From UBA7803 sp041686955 (GTDB lineage: Bacteria; Pseudomonadota; Gammaproteobacteria; Pseudomonadales; Azotimanducaceae): DNA of 64,000 nucleotides. Below, in pieces: positions 1 through 7,969 of the stretch. Below the pieces are notes generated by a model. That model was not told where the DNA came from. It did not search any database and saw nothing but the letters and a program-made list of their open reading frames with translations. The number at the start of each line of letters is the position of its first letter. Position 1 is the stretch's first letter. Both the position numbers and the translations under genes were made by a program. The stretch spans positions 1 to 64,000 of the forward strand of contig JAWLCV010000008.1 of NCBI GenBank assembly GCA_041686955.1, given 5' to 3'.

Positions 1-1
1 C

Positions 2-334
2 CCGGAGCAGATCATCGACATCCTCGGTGTCGACACCGCCGAGCTCATGGAGACCATCGATCACAACCTGCAGCACGAGAAGCAGGATCGGCTGCTTCAA
101 CTCAAAGTGCTCTCCGACAACGTGCCCGGGGAGTACCTCGAAGAGTTCAACGCCTATTCCGCGCGGCTTTCCCGCCACGTGCTCGAGGAGTTGAACCGCT
201 GGCTCGCCGAGCGGGATCGCGGCCGGGACTGGTCCGGCACCGATGAGCGGGTCGTGCTGGGTCTCGGTGTTCATCAGATCAATCGCATAGCCCGGCCGGG
301 TGGCACCCCGACCGAACACGACTACGAGGAGTAA
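2..334 (+). CDS. DUF6502-like protein, C-terminal part only
   Basis: The frame enters from the left edge and ends at TAA 332-334, leaving 110 residues. A downstream ATG at 47 is inside the gene and is not taken as the start. The visible part is helical and charged, with a run of Arg/His-rich helices ending in Tyr-Glu-Glu. It resembles the C-terminus of DUF6502 proteins, which in many Proteobacteria lie directly before a DUF5666 gene, as here (3-base gap to the next start). The family function is unknown. The assignment is by context and general resemblance, so moderate confidence only. Confidence 0.6.
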   Translation, partial: PEQIIDILGVDTAELMETIDHNLQHEKQDRLLQLKVLSDNVPGEYLEEFNAYSARLSRHVLEELNRWLAERDRGRDWSGTDERVVLGLGVHQINRIARPGGTPTEHDYEE

Positions 335-337
335 ACC

Positions 338-1819
338 ATGTCCCAGGCCAGTAGCCGCCTTCTCGCCGCGGTGCTTTTTCCCGCGCTCACCTCCTGCGGT
401 GGTGCGGCCGGCGGAGGCCTCAATGGAGGCCCGAACGTGGCAGACACCGCCCTCGGTGGCAGCGGCGGTGTCGTCGGCACGGCGCAAGGCTTCGGCAGCG
501 TCATCATCAACGACCTGGTCATGGACATCGACGATGCCCGGTTCGAGATCGAGGGCGAGCACGCCGGTGTCGGCCTCGTTGGTCAGAATCAGCTCGCGGA
601 AGGCCAGCAACTGGTTCTGCTCGGCGACGTCGGGAGCCGACATGCCACCGAAGTTTTCTATCGTTCCGACATCAAAGGGCCGTTGGAGGCCACGCCAGTG
701 TTCGATCCGCTCACGGGAGTGGGTCAGCTTGCGGTGCTGGGTCAGGCCGTGAAGGTGAACTCGGCCACCCGTTACAGTGGCGGCGCAGCACTCGATACCC
801 TGCAGCTCGGCGACATACTGGAGGTGAGCGGCGCGAGGAAGGCTGCGGGCGAGCTGGTGGCGACGTTCATCGAGCGCGAGGCCGCCCTGGCGGAATACAA
901 GGTCGTGGGCCGAGTGACCGCAGTGGCCGCGCCGGGTTTCACCGTGGGTGGACTGGTCGTCGATACCCAGGCGAGCGGCCTCGTCAATCCGGCCGTGGGT
1001 GATCTGGTGGAGGTGAAGTTCGCAAGCGGCGCCTACGTTACCGGTCAGCCGGGCGGTGCCAGAACCGTGGAGGTGCTATCCGACCTCGACCTGCGGGAGG
1101 GCGAGCGCTTCGAGATCGAGGGATATGTGGATGCGTACGTTTCCCCGGCGGATTTCAGCGTCAATAGCGTCCGGGTGAGCCTGGGCCCGGAAACGGAATT
1201 CGAGAAGGGTCATGAGGAGGACCTGACGCTGAACGCCCGTTTGGAGGTGGAAGGCGTCGTGCTGGGGACGGGAGTTCTCGAAGCGGATCGCGTGATCTTC
1301 AAACCCACGGCGACCATTCGCGTGGAAGGAACGATCGCCGAAGGAGGCATCGACCTGACGGGTCGTACCGTCACCACGGCAGTCGGCATCACTTTCGTCG
1401 TGCGCAACCTCACCGAGCTGGAAGACGAAAGCGCTGCCGGCGCCGATCCGCTTTCGCTGCAGGATCTCGCCCCCGGCGATTTCCTGGAGATTCGCGGTTT
1501 CCTCGACGGTCCCGACGTCGTTGCCGCCGAGATCGAGCGGGACGACCCGGAGTCTGGACTCGTCACCAGGCTCCGTGCCCCGGTGGATGCGGTGCCGACC
1601 GTGGATGTCAATGGTGATCTGCACTTGTCCCTGCTTGGTGTGGAGGTGACCGCTTCTCGAGCCGGGACGACGTTCGAGGACGTGAACGAGAATCCGGTGA
1701 GCCTGGAGCAGTTCGCGGCCCTGGTTCAGGCGGGCACGGTGGTGGAGGTGAGCTGGGATGACTTGACCGGCGCCGGCGCTGTGCCGTCCCAGCTCGTCAT
1801 CGAAGAAGAGGACGATTAG
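338..1819 (+). CDS. DUF5666-domain lipoprotein
   Basis: 493 residues. A short N-terminal hydrophobic segment ends in a lipobox Leu-Thr-Ser-Cys with the lipidated cysteine at residue 20, so the product should be an envelope lipoprotein. The rest is a string of beta-rich repeats of roughly 60-70 residues with recurring 'G-x-V', 'F-x-V/I-x-G' and 'G-D-x-V/L-E-V' patterns, typical of tandem DUF5666 (OB-like) domains. It starts 3 bases after the DUF6502-like gene and is probably co-transcribed with it. The acidic C-terminus (EEEDD) is natural for the family. No enzymatic motif is seen; the role is unknown. Confidence 0.8.
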   Translation: MSQASSRLLAAVLFPALTSCGGAAGGGLNGGPNVADTALGGSGGVVGTAQGFGSVIINDLVMDIDDARFEIEGEHAGVGLVGQNQLAEGQQLVLLGDVGSRHATEVFYRSDIKGPLEATPVFDPLTGVGQLAVLGQAVKVNSATRYSGGAALDTLQLGDILEVSGARKAAGELVATFIEREAALAEYKVVGRVTAVAAPGFTVGGLVVDTQASGLVNPAVGDLVEVKFASGAYVTGQPGGARTVEVLSDLDLREGERFEIEGYVDAYVSPADFSVNSVRVSLGPETEFEKGHEEDLTLNARLEVEGVVLGTGVLEADRVIFKPTATIRVEGTIAEGGIDLTGRTVTTAVGITFVVRNLTELEDESAAGADPLSLQDLAPGDFLEIRGFLDGPDVVAAEIERDDPESGLVTRLRAPVDAVPTVDVNGDLHLSLLGVEVTASRAGTTFEDVNENPVSLEQFAALVQAGTVVEVSWDDLTGAGAVPSQLVIEEEDD

Positions 1820-1826
1820 CCGGGCG

Positions 1827-3179
1827 TCAGACGATGCCCTGCTCGATCATGGCGTCGGCCACCCGCCGGAAGCCGGCGATGTTGGCGCCGAGCACCAGGT
1901 TGTTCGGCTCGCCGAACTCGGCCGCCGTCTCGCTGGCGCGCCGGTAGATGCCGGCCATGATCTCGCGCAACTGCGTGTCCACCTGGCCCATGCTCCACTG
2001 GGTGAGCCCGGCGTTCTGCTGCATCTCGAGTTGGCTGGTGGCCACGCCGCCCGCGTTGGCCGCCTTGCCGGGCCCGTAGGCGACGCCCGCTTCGAGGAAA
2101 AGATCCACGGCCTCGGCGGTGCTCGGCATGTTGGCTCCCTCGCTGATGCAGGTGACGCCGTTGCCGATGAGCGCCCGGGCGTCCGCGGCGGTCAGCTCGT
2201 TCTGAGTGGCGCAGGGAAAAGCGGCTTCGGCCGGGTAGCGCCACACCGCGTGGCCGCCCGCGGGGTAGTCCGCCACCGGGGTGAAGTCGGCGTCCGGGTG
2301 GGTTTGCAGGTAATCGGCCAACGGCCGCCGGTCCTGCTCCTTGAGCCGCTTCAGGGTGTGGAGATCGATCCCGCCCGGGTGGTGGATGGTGCCGCTGGAA
2401 TCCGAGCAGGTGATTGGCCTCGCGCCGAGCTGGTAGAGCTTCTCGATGGTGTAGATGGCCACGTTGCCGGCGCCGGAGACCAGGCAGGTGGTGCCCTGCA
2501 GGTCGCGGCCGCGGGCGGTGAGCATGTTCTCGGCGAAATAGACGCAGCCGTAGCCGGTGGCTTCCTTGCGGCCGAACGAGCCGCCCCAGGTCAGCCCCTT
2601 GCCGGTCATGGAGCCCTCGAAGCGGTTGGTGAGGCGCCGGTACTGGCCATAGAGGTAGCCGATCTCCCGCATGCCCACGCCGATGTCCCCGGCCGGCACG
2701 TCCACCACCGGGCCGATGTGCCGGTGCAGCTCGGTCATGAAGGCCTGGCAGAAGCGCATGACCTCCACATCGGAGCAACCTTTCGGATCGAAGTCGGCGC
2801 CGCCCTTGCCGCCGCCGATGGGCAGGCCCGTCAGGGCGTTCTTGAAGATCTGCTCGAAGCCGAGAAACTTGATCACCCCGGACGTGACGCTGGGATGGAA
2901 GCGCAGCCCGCCCTTGTACGGTCCCAGGGCGGAATTGAATTGCACCCGGTAGCCCTTGTTGACCCGGACGTTGCCGGCGTCGTCGACCCAGGTGACCCGG
3001 AACAGGATCTGCCGCTCGGGCTCGACGATGCGCTGGATGATGCCGTGCTCGAGGTAGCGCTCGTCCTTTTCCAGCAGCGGCTGCAGGGATTCGAGCACTT
3101 CTTCCGCGGCCTGGTAGAACTCAGCCTGTGCCGGGCTGCTCCGCTTCAGGCTTTCCAGCACTTCGTGAACGTAGGACAT
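1827..3179 (-). CDS. gdhA: NADP-type glutamate dehydrogenase
   Basis: 450 residues, the normal length of hexameric bacterial GdhA. It interconverts 2-oxoglutarate plus ammonium and glutamate in the cytoplasm. Visible landmarks: the GPYKGGLRFHP substrate-binding segment near residues 86-96, the catalytic-lysine motif PIGGGKGG with Lys125, the VPAGDIGVG segment at about 161-169, and a C-terminal Rossmann region with a VSGAGNVA dinucleotide motif. Specificity for NADP is inferred from overall likeness to the biosynthetic 450-residue class. It is convergent with the DUF5666 gene (7 bases apart). Confidence 0.95.
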   Translation of the reverse strand: MSYVHEVLESLKRSSPAQAEFYQAAEEVLESLQPLLEKDERYLEHGIIQRIVEPERQILFRVTWVDDAGNVRVNKGYRVQFNSALGPYKGGLRFHPSVTSGVIKFLGFEQIFKNALTGLPIGGGKGGADFDPKGCSDVEVMRFCQAFMTELHRHIGPVVDVPAGDIGVGMREIGYLYGQYRRLTNRFEGSMTGKGLTWGGSFGRKEATGYGCVYFAENMLTARGRDLQGTTCLVSGAGNVAIYTIEKLYQLGARPITCSDSSGTIHHPGGIDLHTLKRLKEQDRRPLADYLQTHPDADFTPVADYPAGGHAVWRYPAEAAFPCATQNELTAADARALIGNGVTCISEGANMPSTAEAVDLFLEAGVAYGPGKAANAGGVATSQLEMQQNAGLTQWSMGQVDTQLREIMAGIYRRASETAAEFGEPNNLVLGANIAGFRRVADAMIEQGIV

Positions 3180-3268
3180 GCATGCTACTTCGACTGCGAC
3201 TACGGCGGCGTAGTATGCGGCGCCGCCGTTTCCCGTTCAAACGGTCCGCCGGCCGCGGCTGACGTCGA

Positions 3269-3823
3269 TCATCCCAGCAGCGTCAGGACCCCCAACACGG
3301 CGAGCAGCACCGCCGCGCTGGCGTGAATCAGCCGCACGGGGATGCGTTGCCCGGCACGGTCGCCGAGATACACGACGGGAACGTTGGCGATGAGCATGCC
3401 CACGGTGGTGCCGGCGATCACGGCAACCAGGGCGGGGTAGCTCGCGGCGAGCGCCACGGTGGCCACCTGGGTTTTGTCCGCCATCTCGGCCAAAAAGAAC
3501 GAGACGGTGGTGGTCGTGAAGACGCCGAGTCCGCTGACCACCGCCTCTTCCTCCTCGATGCGGTCGGGGACGAGCACCCAGGCGGCCATGGCGATGAACG
3601 AGAAGCCGAGAATCCAGCGCAGGACGTCCGGCTCGATCATGGAGGTGACCCACGCGCCGATCCAGCCTGCGGCGGCATGGTTCACCACGGTGGCGACGAA
3701 GATGCCCGCGATGATGGGTACCGGCCGGCGGAAGCGGCTGGCCAGCGCCAGGGCGAGAAGCTGAGTTTTGTCGCCGATCTCGGCCAGGGCCACGATGCCC
3801 GTCGAGACGAGGAATGCCTCCAT
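3269..3823 (-). CDS. GDT1/TMEM165 (UPF0016) family manganese/calcium exporter
   Basis: 184 residues with six predicted membrane segments in two homologous halves. Each half carries the family signature E-x-G/A-D-K-T: EIGDKT at residues 15-20 and EMADKT at 113-118, separated by an acidic loop (IEEEEA). Family members export Mn2+ or Ca2+ across the membrane; bacterial ones act as Mn2+ exporters. The start ATG at 3823 is chosen because homologues begin just before the first signature and because the upstream sequence is a riboswitch, not coding. The upstream Mn2+-sensing RNA strongly supports a manganese-efflux role. Confidence 0.9.
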   Translation of the reverse strand: MEAFLVSTGIVALAEIGDKTQLLALALASRFRRPVPIIAGIFVATVVNHAAAGWIGAWVTSMIEPDVLRWILGFSFIAMAAWVLVPDRIEEEEAVVSGLGVFTTTTVSFFLAEMADKTQVATVALAASYPALVAVIAGTTVGMLIANVPVVYLGDRAGQRIPVRLIHASAAVLLAVLGVLTLLG

Positions 3824-3855
3824 TCGATGTGCTCCGGGCCGGACGAAACCTCCAC

Positions 3856-3893
3856 GACCACGCGCCCCGCCGGCCTCCCTCGGGGGCGTGGTC
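3856..3893 (-). promoter_or_regulatory. Expression-platform hairpin of the manganese riboswitch
   Basis: Read on the minus strand, GACCACGC... and ...GCGTGGTC form a strong GC-rich stem with a 14-base purine-rich middle. The first three bases (3893-3891) are shared with the closing stem of the upstream aptamer, so the two structures compete. There is no U-run after it, so it may act as a weak or Rho-linked terminator or mask translation. The gene start lies 33 bases further on. Confidence 0.55.
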
Positions 3894-4001
3894 AGTGGTC
3901 TCGCCAAGCTCGGAAGCCGCGTGCGCCATGGCGGGCAGGACCACCCGGCCAAGTATGTTGACGCACGCCCCGATCGATGCGGGCGGCTACTCCCCAATGA
4001 C
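3891..4001 (-). promoter_or_regulatory. yybP-ykoY (Mn2+) riboswitch aptamer
   Basis: On the minus strand the conserved blocks appear in order: GGGGAGTAGCC (3995-3985), GTCAACATACTT (3962-3951) and GGCGAGACC (3905-3897). These are the hallmark loops of the yybP-ykoY class, which binds Mn2+ and raises expression of manganese exporters. An outer stem can form between GTCATTGG (4001-3994) and CCACTGAC (3898-3891) with one mismatch. It lies directly upstream of the GDT1-family exporter gene. Confidence 0.93.
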
Positions 4002-4008
4002 GGGCGCG

Positions 4009-4014
4009 AGTATA
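4009..4014 (-). promoter_or_regulatory. Candidate -10 box for the riboswitch transcript
   Basis: TATACT on the minus strand lies 8 bases before the aptamer's first stem, the right place for a sigma-70 -10 element. No convincing -35 hexamer is visible in the GC-rich sequence upstream. Confidence 0.4.
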
Positions 4015-4138
4015 AAGGATCGATCCCGCGTGCGGCCACCGCGCCGCGACTACCTGATTTCGCCGATACCCAAGTCCGCCCGGCCTTCATAAGCTGGCCG
4101 CATCGCGAGCGTACGCCCGCACCTCGAGGAGGATGACC

Positions 4139-4813
4139 ATGAGCGAACCCATGGAAATGCCAGCGACGGAGCAACTGGTGCGGTTGCCGCGCTTGAACGA
4201 GCCGGCCCCCGAATTCTCGGCGAACACCACCCACGGCACCCGATCACTGGAGGACTACCGTGGCCGCTGGCTCGTCCTGTTCTCCCACCCTGCGGACTTC
4301 ACGCCGGTGTGTACCACGGAATTCATGGCCTTCGCTCGTGCCTACGACCGCTTCAAGGCTCTCAATTGCGACCTGCTGGGACTCTCCATCGACAGCAACT
4401 ACGCCCACATTGCCTGGGTGCGCAGTATCAAGGACAACTTCGGGGTCGATATCCCGTTTCCCATCATCGAGGACCTGTCCATGCGGGTGGCTTCGGCCTA
4501 CGGCATGATCCAGCCGGGCGCCAGCGACACCTCGGCGGTGCGGGCCACCTTCTTCATCGATCCGGACGGGCGGCTGCGTGCCATGGTGTACTACCCCATG
4601 AGCAATGGTCGTTCGGTGGACGAGTTCGTCAGGCTGCTGACCGCGCTGCAGACGTCGGATCAGCACGGCGTCGCCACGCCGGAGAACTGGCAACCGGGCG
4701 AAAAGGTGATCGTGCCCCCGCCGCAGACCGCCGAGGCCGCTGCCAAGCGGCTGGAGGAAGGGTACGAATGCACCGACTGGTACTTCTGTAAGAAGGAGGT
4801 CGCCAGCAAGTGA
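4139..4813 (+). CDS. Peroxiredoxin of the Prx6 / 1-Cys-like class
   Basis: 224 residues. It reduces peroxides through Cys58 in the motif PADFTPVCTTE. It has the long C-terminal arm of Prx6-type enzymes, including two further cysteines, C211 and C217, in a Tyr-Glu-Cys...Trp-Tyr-Phe-Cys tail like that of archaeal-type peroxiredoxins. A Shine-Dalgarno GAGGAGG (4126-4132) abuts an ATG at 4133 but is six bases from ATG 4139, so 4139 is preferred. The gene is transcribed away from the riboswitch-controlled exporter. Electron donor is unknown; no reductase gene is adjacent. Confidence 0.9.
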   Translation: MSEPMEMPATEQLVRLPRLNEPAPEFSANTTHGTRSLEDYRGRWLVLFSHPADFTPVCTTEFMAFARAYDRFKALNCDLLGLSIDSNYAHIAWVRSIKDNFGVDIPFPIIEDLSMRVASAYGMIQPGASDTSAVRATFFIDPDGRLRAMVYYPMSNGRSVDEFVRLLTALQTSDQHGVATPENWQPGEKVIVPPPQTAEAAAKRLEEGYECTDWYFCKKEVASK

Positions 4814-4830
4814 CCCGGCCGGCGCCGGGT
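4813..4830 (+). terminator. GC-rich hairpin after the peroxiredoxin gene
   Basis: ACCCGGC and GCCGGGT are 7-base arms around a 4-base loop starting at the stop codon. No T-run follows, so an intrinsic terminator is only weakly supported. Confidence 0.3.
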
Positions 4831-4910
4831 TCCGTGGCCCGGCGCGCGGCGTAGACATCCGTCCACGCTGCACGCATCATCCTCTACCTGCGACCGGTGT
4901 GGGGACGGGT

Positions 4911-6327
4911 ATGGGTCGGGTTTTGTGGTTCGTGATCGTTTCGCTCACGGGGCAGACGATGGTCGCGGCGTCGGCGATGGGAGAGTCCTCGGTACCCGAG
5001 CCCCTGGCCCCGGAGACGCTGCGGGTGGAGCAGCTCGGGTCGCCGTCGCCGCATTGGATCATCGCCAACGACGCCAATTTCCTCGGTTACATGGACAGCA
5101 AGGTCTACCTGTTCGACGGGGATTCCGGCGCCATGCTGGCCATGATCTCCGCAGGCGGCTATCGCAACTCCGTGGAACTGGCGCCGGACATGCGCCACGT
5201 CTACTCCCCGGAGACCTACTACACCCGCCACACGCGGGGCGAGCGCACCGATGTGGTGACGCTGTACGACCGTGTGAGCTTCCAGGCGGTGGGCGAAGTG
5301 GTGATTCCGCCGAAACGCGCTACAGGCATGCCCAATCGCCATTACAGCGGCATCAGCGACGACGGCCGCTTCGTCTACGTCAGCAACATCACCCCGGCCA
5401 TGTCGGTGAGCGTGGTGGACGTGGCCGAGCGGCGCTTCGTCACCGAGATCGAGACCCCGGGCTGCAGCCTGGTCTATCCCACGGGGAGTCGTTCCCTCGC
5501 ACTTCTGTGCGGCGACGGCACGGCGCAGGAGCTTGCGCTGGCCGCGGACGGCACGCTGGCTGAACGGCGGCGATCGCCCGCGTTCTTCGACGCGGAAACC
5601 GACCCCGTCACCGAAAAGGCGGTGCGGGTGGGGGACCGCTGGTACTACTTCTCGTTCGACGGTTNNNNNNNNNNNNNNNNNNNNNNNNNNNNNNNNNNNN
5701 NNNNNNNNNNNNNNNNNNNNNNNNNNNNNNNNNNNNNNNNNNNNNNNNNNNNNNNNNNNNNNNNGGCGGCGATCGCCCGCGTTCTTCGACGCGGAAACCG
5801 ACCCCGTCACCGAAAAGGCGGTGCGGGTGGGGGACCGCTGGTACTACTTCTCGTTCGACGGTTGGGTGCACGCGGTGGATTTCGGCGGCGGCGCGCCCCG
5901 GCCCGCGCCGCGCTGGTCGCTGTTCGACGACGAGCAGCGCGGGGGAAACTGGAAGGTGGGCGGGTTGCAGTTTGCGGCGGTCCACGCCGCCAGCGGGACC
6001 CTGTACGTGGTGGTTCATCAGGGCGGGCCCGGCTCCCACAAGGATCCCGGTAGCCAGGTGTGGGTGTACGACCTCGCCACCCGCCAGCGCCGCGCGGTGT
6101 TCGAGCTGGCGAGTCCGGCGAGCTCGATTGCGGTGACACCGGATGCCGCCCCGCTGCTGGTGGCAGCGAGCCCGGAGGTGCCGGCCCTGTTCGTCTACGA
6201 CGCCCGCGCCGGTGCCATGCAGCGGGTCATCGAAGGGCCGCCGTTCACGCCCACCATCCTTCAGACCGTGCCCCCGGTGGGGGCTCCGGCTGGGGCCGCG
6301 GCCGGGGCCGAGGCGGGTTCGCCGTGA
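4911..6327 (+). CDS. aauB: TTQ amine dehydrogenase large subunit, interrupted by assembly gap
   Basis: Large (alpha) subunit of a periplasmic quinoprotein amine dehydrogenase, a beta-propeller partner of the TTQ-bearing small subunit. An N-terminal signal peptide (about residues 1-24) and propeller-blade sequences such as the R-G-x-R-x-D-V-V strand are visible. The reading frame breaks at a 100-N gap flanked by an exact 99-bp duplication. Deleting 5665-5863 restores one frame of 405 residues, the normal length. The start is ATG 4911; GTG 4899 in frame is an alternative. The stop overlaps the next start. Blade sequences look closer to aromatic amine dehydrogenase than to methylamine dehydrogenase, by recollection only. 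Confidence 0.85.
5566..5664. repeat. 99-bp direct repeat, left copy (contig-end overlap)
   Basis: Identical over 99 bases to 5765-5863 and ends exactly at the N run. The simplest reading is the same genomic sequence present at the ends of two contigs that were scaffolded instead of merged. Confidence 0.95.
5665..5764. other. Assembly gap of 100 Ns
   Basis: Exactly 100 undetermined bases, the conventional placeholder for a gap of unknown size. The flanking duplication and the restored frame indicate that its true size is probably negative (overlap). Confidence 0.99.
5765..5863. repeat. 99-bp direct repeat, right copy (contig-end overlap)
   Basis: Exact copy of 5566-5664 beginning immediately after the N run. 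See the left copy. Confidence 0.95.
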
Positions 6328-6845
6328 CCCTGGATCCCGTGGTGACGGTGGCGGGCTGCGGCGCCGTGGCCTGGCTGTTCGCAGCGGCCGCACTGCACAA
6401 GCTGCGTGACTGGCGCGGGTTTCGCCTCGCCCTGGCCGGCTACCGCCTGGTGCCGGGGCCGCTGGAGTCCGTGGCCGCAGGGTTGCTCGTGGTCGTGGAG
6501 CTGGCGGTGAGCGGCGCCCTGCTGTTGGCCGTGCCGCCGGCTGCACTGGCGGCGGCAGGCATGTTGACGCTCTATGCCCTGGCCATGGCGGTGAATCTGC
6601 TTCGCGGCCGCCGGCTGGCGGATTGCGGGTGCGGTGGCGTGCCGCAGCCTATGTCCTGGGCACTCGTCGCCCGGAACCTGGTGCTGGCAGTCGCGGCGCT
6701 GACCCTGCTGCTCCCCGTGGCGGCGCGCCCGCTGGGTTGGCTCGACGGTTTCACGGCGGTGGCTGCCATCGCGGCCGCGGCGTCGCTCTATGCCGCGATC
6801 AACGCGTTGCTTGCCGCGGCCACGCGGCTGCGGGAGGCGGTGTGA
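6324..6845 (+). CDS. mauE: MauE-type membrane protein for amine dehydrogenase maturation
   Basis: 173 residues starting at GTG 6324, which overlaps the previous stop. Four hydrophobic segments are evident. A Cys-Gly-Cys-Gly pair sits in a loop (ADCGCGG), typical of the MauE/DoxX-like family. MauE and MauD are needed to form disulfides and fold the cysteine-rich small subunit in the periplasm. Position between large-subunit gene and mauD matches the known B-E-D-A order, so the assignment is firm although the mechanism of MauE is not well known. Confidence 0.88.
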   Translation: MTLDPVVTVAGCGAVAWLFAAAALHKLRDWRGFRLALAGYRLVPGPLESVAAGLLVVVELAVSGALLLAVPPAALAAAGMLTLYALAMAVNLLRGRRLADCGCGGVPQPMSWALVARNLVLAVAALTLLLPVAARPLGWLDGFTAVAAIAAAASLYAAINALLAAATRLREAV

Positions 6846-7468
6846 TGGAACAGGCCCTGCTCGTCTCGAATCTCCTGCTCTGGGTGGTGGTGCTGGTCCT
6901 CGCCGTGGTGGTAATGGCGCTGGCGCGGCAGATCGGCGTGCTCCACGAGCGCATCGCGCCGGCGGGAGCGCTCACTCTGTCGGGTGGCCTCGCCCCCGGG
7001 GACACGGTGCCGCCGCTGGTGCTGACGACCCTGTCCGGGGAATCCGTGGAGCTCGACGGCTTCGCGAGAGCCGGGCGCGCGGTGCTGGTTCTGTTCCTGG
7101 CGCCCACCTGCCCCATGTGCAAGTCCCTGCTGCCGGTGATCCGGCGCCTGGCCCGTGAGGAGGGCGACTGGCTCGACATGGTGCTGGCGAGCGACGGCGG
7201 GGAACCCGAGTCCCACCGCGCCTACGTGAGCGAGCAGCGTCTCGAGGCATGGCCCTACGTGCTCTCCCGTGAGCTCGGGACGGCGCTGCAGGTGTCCAAG
7301 CTCCCTTACGCCGCGCTGGTGGACGAGCGGGGCGTGCTGGCAGCGAAGGGCCTGGTGAACACCCGGGAGCATCTGGAGAGCCTGATCGAGGCCCACCGGC
7401 TGAAGGTGGCCAGCATCAACGAGTACGTCAGCAAGAGCCGGGACGCCAACGAGGAGGTACGAGCATGA
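6845..7468 (+). CDS. mauD: MauD thioredoxin-like disulfide protein
   Basis: 207 residues. A single N-terminal membrane anchor (about residues 5-27) is followed by a periplasmic thioredoxin fold with the active-site motif CPMC at residues 89-92 and a cis-proline segment (KLPYAAL). It is expected to form or isomerise disulfides in the amine dehydrogenase small subunit. The start overlaps the mauE stop by one base, and the end overlaps the small-subunit start by four, showing tight translational coupling. Confidence 0.93.
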   Translation: MEQALLVSNLLLWVVVLVLAVVVMALARQIGVLHERIAPAGALTLSGGLAPGDTVPPLVLTTLSGESVELDGFARAGRAVLVLFLAPTCPMCKSLLPVIRRLAREEGDWLDMVLASDGGEPESHRAYVSEQRLEAWPYVLSRELGTALQVSKLPYAALVDERGVLAAKGLVNTREHLESLIEAHRLKVASINEYVSKSRDANEEVRA

Positions 7469-7968
7469 ACTGGCTGGACCGATACGCAGCGCGAGCTACC
7501 CGACGGGTGGCGCAGGCCACCTCGCGCAGGCATTTTCTCGCGCGGCTCGGCACGACCCTCGCGGGCGCTGCGGCGGCGCTGCCGCTGCTGCCGGTCGCCC
7601 GGGCCGGCGCTCCTCGGGAAGCGGGAGATCCGCAGAGCTGCGACTATTGGCGCTATTGCGCCATCGACGGCTTCCTCTGCAGCTGCTGCGGCGGCTCGAC
7701 CCACTCGTGCCCGCCGGGCACCGAGCCGTCGCCCGTGACCTGGATCGGCACCTGCCGCAACGACGCCGACGGCCGGGACTACGTGATCTCCTACAACGAT
7801 TGCTGCGGCAAGAGCGCGTGCGGGCGCTGCAACTGTACCCGCAACGAAGGCGATCGCCCGGTGTACCAGCCGTCCAAGAGCAACGACATCAACTGGTGCC
7901 TGGGCACCACCAACAACGTCTACCACTGCTCCACGGCGGTAGTGATCGGCCTGGCCGCCGAGCGCTGA
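7465..7968 (+). CDS. aauA: TTQ amine dehydrogenase small subunit (aromatic-amine type)
   Basis: 167-residue precursor carrying the tryptophan tryptophylquinone cofactor that oxidises primary amines to aldehydes. A twin-arginine signal (SRRHFLAR, residues 20-27) directs folded export. The mature part has 14 cysteines. By alignment from memory the cofactor tryptophans are W93 (in PVTWIGTC) and W144 (in DINWCLG), and the catalytic aspartate is D112 (YNDCCG), 19 residues after W93 as in the methylamine enzyme. The blocks DGFLCSCCGG, SYNDCCGKSACGRC and NDINWC look closer to aromatic amine dehydrogenase AauA than to MauA. Substrate therefore probably an aralkylamine such as tyramine or phenylethylamine, by inference. 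Confidence 0.92.
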   Translation: MNWLDRYAARATRRVAQATSRRHFLARLGTTLAGAAAALPLLPVARAGAPREAGDPQSCDYWRYCAIDGFLCSCCGGSTHSCPPGTEPSPVTWIGTCRNDADGRDYVISYNDCCGKSACGRCNCTRNEGDRPVYQPSKSNDINWCLGTTNNVYHCSTAVVIGLAAER

Positions 7969-7969
7969 G

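Noticed and set aside
5566..5863. Genuine tandem duplication in the amine dehydrogenase gene
   Set aside because: Copies are 100% identical, abut a 100-N placeholder on both sides, and only their collapse restores the frame; an assembly overlap is the simpler explanation.
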